The notes under the pieces: generated by a model
The model's database searches: none
Seen by the model: only the letters and a program-made list of their open reading frames with translations
Told to the model about the DNA's origin: nothing
Shown here: piece by piece, positions 62,828 through 64,000 of the stretch
Layout of the letters: every line of letters starts with the position of its first letter
How positions within the stretch are numbered: position 1 is the first letter of the stretch
Assembly: GCA_963730995.1 (NCBI GenBank)
Contig: CAVSUB010000013.1
Location: forward strand, 124,001 to 188,000
Source: CAVSUB01 sp963730995
GTDB lineage: Bacteria > Acidobacteriota > Vicinamibacteria > Vicinamibacterales > 2-12-FULL-66-21
Reading direction: 5' to 3'
DNA length: 64,000 nt
Position numbers and translations under genes: made by a program

Positions 62828-63818
62828 AGTTCATCACAATTAGTCGATAGAAGCTGAAGTGTCCGTGTCGTGTCCGTCAACAGCTTTCGGACATCGGCAA
62901 ACGGCCCCCCGAGATCGACAGAACAACCGCATAGACACTGGCGCGAGTTGGGGAGGGCTGGTGGCCCTCCCCGGCTGAATGGCCCTGTCAACGGGAGGTT
63001 GCCGGAGCCGAAGCTGGCTCGTACTCAGGATTGGTGCTCATAAGTCGCCCAGTGCTTGGTAACCAGCGTGAAGACATCCACCCAGCGGTTACCGACTGGG
63101 GGTTCGTTGCAGGTTTTTGGGCTAAAGAAAGTGAAGGGTGAAGGTAGAAAGGTAGAAAGCCCATTTTTATTTCTTCTTCCCACATAAATACAAACTCGTC
63201 CTGTATTTTTCATTTATCTAGAACAAGAGTGTAGTAACCCACCTTTCACCTTCACCCTTCACTACAGTGGGTAGGGCAGGTACCCGAAAATCGGCGCGAT
63301 TGTTTGTGCGCTTATAGAAATCTCCCGGGGGCGGGGTCCGAAAGGGGAGGTGGGGGGAGGGGTTTTCGGTGCCGCTGACGGGCTCAGGGATCGCTGGGAG
63401 GGCGTCAGGGGAACCAGGGGGCTCGGGTCTATCCAGCCACTGATCGCCTTCCTACGGGGCGCTGGGGCCGAATCAGGGGCTATCTGGAGGAGTCGTTGCC
63501 CGCATCCGGATCGCAACGAGTTCTTATCTCACCTGTGTCCCAGAAAGCGATCACCCGGTGATCGCGTTTCAGGACATTCCACGCCGGTCACCGAACGTTC
63601 AAATGCGGCCACTGAGGAACGTTTGAAAAGCGGCCACGCGGTAGGCGGTCGTGAGTATCGTCTGACTCCTTGCCCGCGCGCAAGCGCGGGTCGTTCTGTC
63701 GTCTTCAATCCAGTCACAGACAGCGATGGCGGTGGACGCTTGTGGGAAACGCGTCAGCGATTTCCAAGGCGCGGTGGGCGCGTTCTGGGCGTCCACGGCG
63801 CCGGCAGCGTCCACGGCC
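62828..63818. other. Gap with module A and the end of an IS21-type element
   Basis: Module A copy 3 at 63050-63365 and the right end of the IS21-type element from about 63540 are listed separately. 63366-63540 shows nothing. A palindrome (GCGATCACC-C-GGTGATCGC, 63548-63566) and two repeats of GTGGCCGC...TTT..AACGTTC (63600-63650) lie in the IS end. Confidence 0.5.
63050..63365 (+). repeat. Dispersed repeat module A, copy 3
   Basis: AT-rich loop as in the other copies (ACATAAATACAAACTCGTCC, CATTTATCTAGAACAAGAGT). Arms (63126-63152, 63240-63264) pair best here: AGTGAAGGGTGAAGGT matches 16 of 16. The open frame of copies 1 and 2 is broken, which argues for a structured DNA or RNA element over a protein. 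Confidence 0.85.
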
Positions 63819-64000
63819 TCAGTCGTCGGTCGTACTCGCGCGCTGGCGCAGCCGATAGCTCTTGCCGGTCATCTGGACGATCGTCGGCGTGCGCGAGGAA
63901 GCGATCGAGGATCGCGGTCGCCGCGGGCACGTCGCCGAGGAAGATGCCCCAGTCCTGCGTCGGCCGATTCGTCGTGATCAGCGTCGACGCCGTTTCGTGG
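63819..64000 (-). pseudogene. istB: IS21-family IstB-like ATPase, C-terminal end, partial at window edge
   Basis: Runs off the right edge. The minus strand reads STLITTNRPTQDWGIFLGDV, PAATAILDRFLAHAD, which is the conserved end of IstB (IS21 helper ATPase, sensor region TTNRP). One inserted base near 63872 separates the last block, IVQMTGKSYRLRQR, ending with a stop at 63819. The following DNA to about 63540 looks like the IS end with terminal repeats. Confidence 0.8.

Noticed and set aside
63126..63264. Module A considered as a retron or group II intron
   Set aside because: No reverse transcriptase gene in the window and no recognisable msr/msd or domain V structure.

Overview
The window is a GC-rich bacterial chromosome segment, most likely from an Acidobacteriota soil or sediment lineage of the Vicinamibacteria/Solibacter type. 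This rests on gene content, not on a marker gene: two duplicated orphan FtsX/MacB-type permeases (ADOP family, one with its PadR regulator), three pairs of an ECF sigma factor and a Ser/Thr kinase with a beta-propeller, a kinase/formylglycine-type/hydrolase fusion, a tricorn-like S41 protease, a PEP-CTERM protein, DUF3303 and DUF4331 proteins and many small secreted proteins. No rRNA, complete tRNA or CRISPR array was seen.

Layout. 0-8 kb: MBL-fold hydrolase, an IS256 transposase remnant abutting a 5'-truncated TPR gene, a composite non-coding repeat (modules A and B), a large kelch/galactose-oxidase-like protein, and a frameshifted kinase/FGE/hydrolase gene. 8-16 kb: a cluster of tiny ORFs, a PEP-CTERM protein, a SYLF lipid-binding protein, and an ADOP permease flanked by two copies of another repeat. 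16-23.6 kb: GNAT, two alpha/beta hydrolases, and a divergent kinase/ECF sigma pair. 23.6-31.6 kb: a DJ-1/VOC/DUF4331 operon, a decayed IS3-family element, and a PadR + ADOP pair. Fragments of tRNA-Ser(GGA) lie at 15.8, 23.8 and 31.6 kb. 31.7-38 kb: PP2C phosphatase, remnants of a histidine kinase and a DNA ligase, DUF3303, and an M28 peptidase. 38-44 kb: lipoprotein and a second ECF/kinase pair, then a two-gene unit of unknown function. 44-53 kb: haloperoxidase-like protein, tricorn protease, DUF3303 with a nonsense codon, small membrane and basic proteins, an integrase remnant, and two small HExxH proteins. 53-57 kb: third ECF/kinase pair. 57-64 kb: accessory region with an integron attC site and a GNAT gene cassette, a VOC gene, three small secreted/lipoproteins, further A and B copies, and the end of an IS21-type element.

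How the parts fit. Signalling dominates: ECF sigma factors sit beside transmembrane Ser/Thr kinases and a PP2C phosphatase is encoded in the same window. All three sigma factors have lost the usual acidic DAED patch of region 2 and carry an invariant Thr there, which suggests control by phosphorylation. The accessory parts are organised around dispersed repeats. Modules A and B, a permease-flanking repeat, tRNA-Ser fragments and one canonical attC site alternate with single cargo genes. Many otherwise full-length genes carry one single-base indel or nonsense change. That fits either gene decay in a plastic region or residual assembly error, and sequence alone cannot separate the two.
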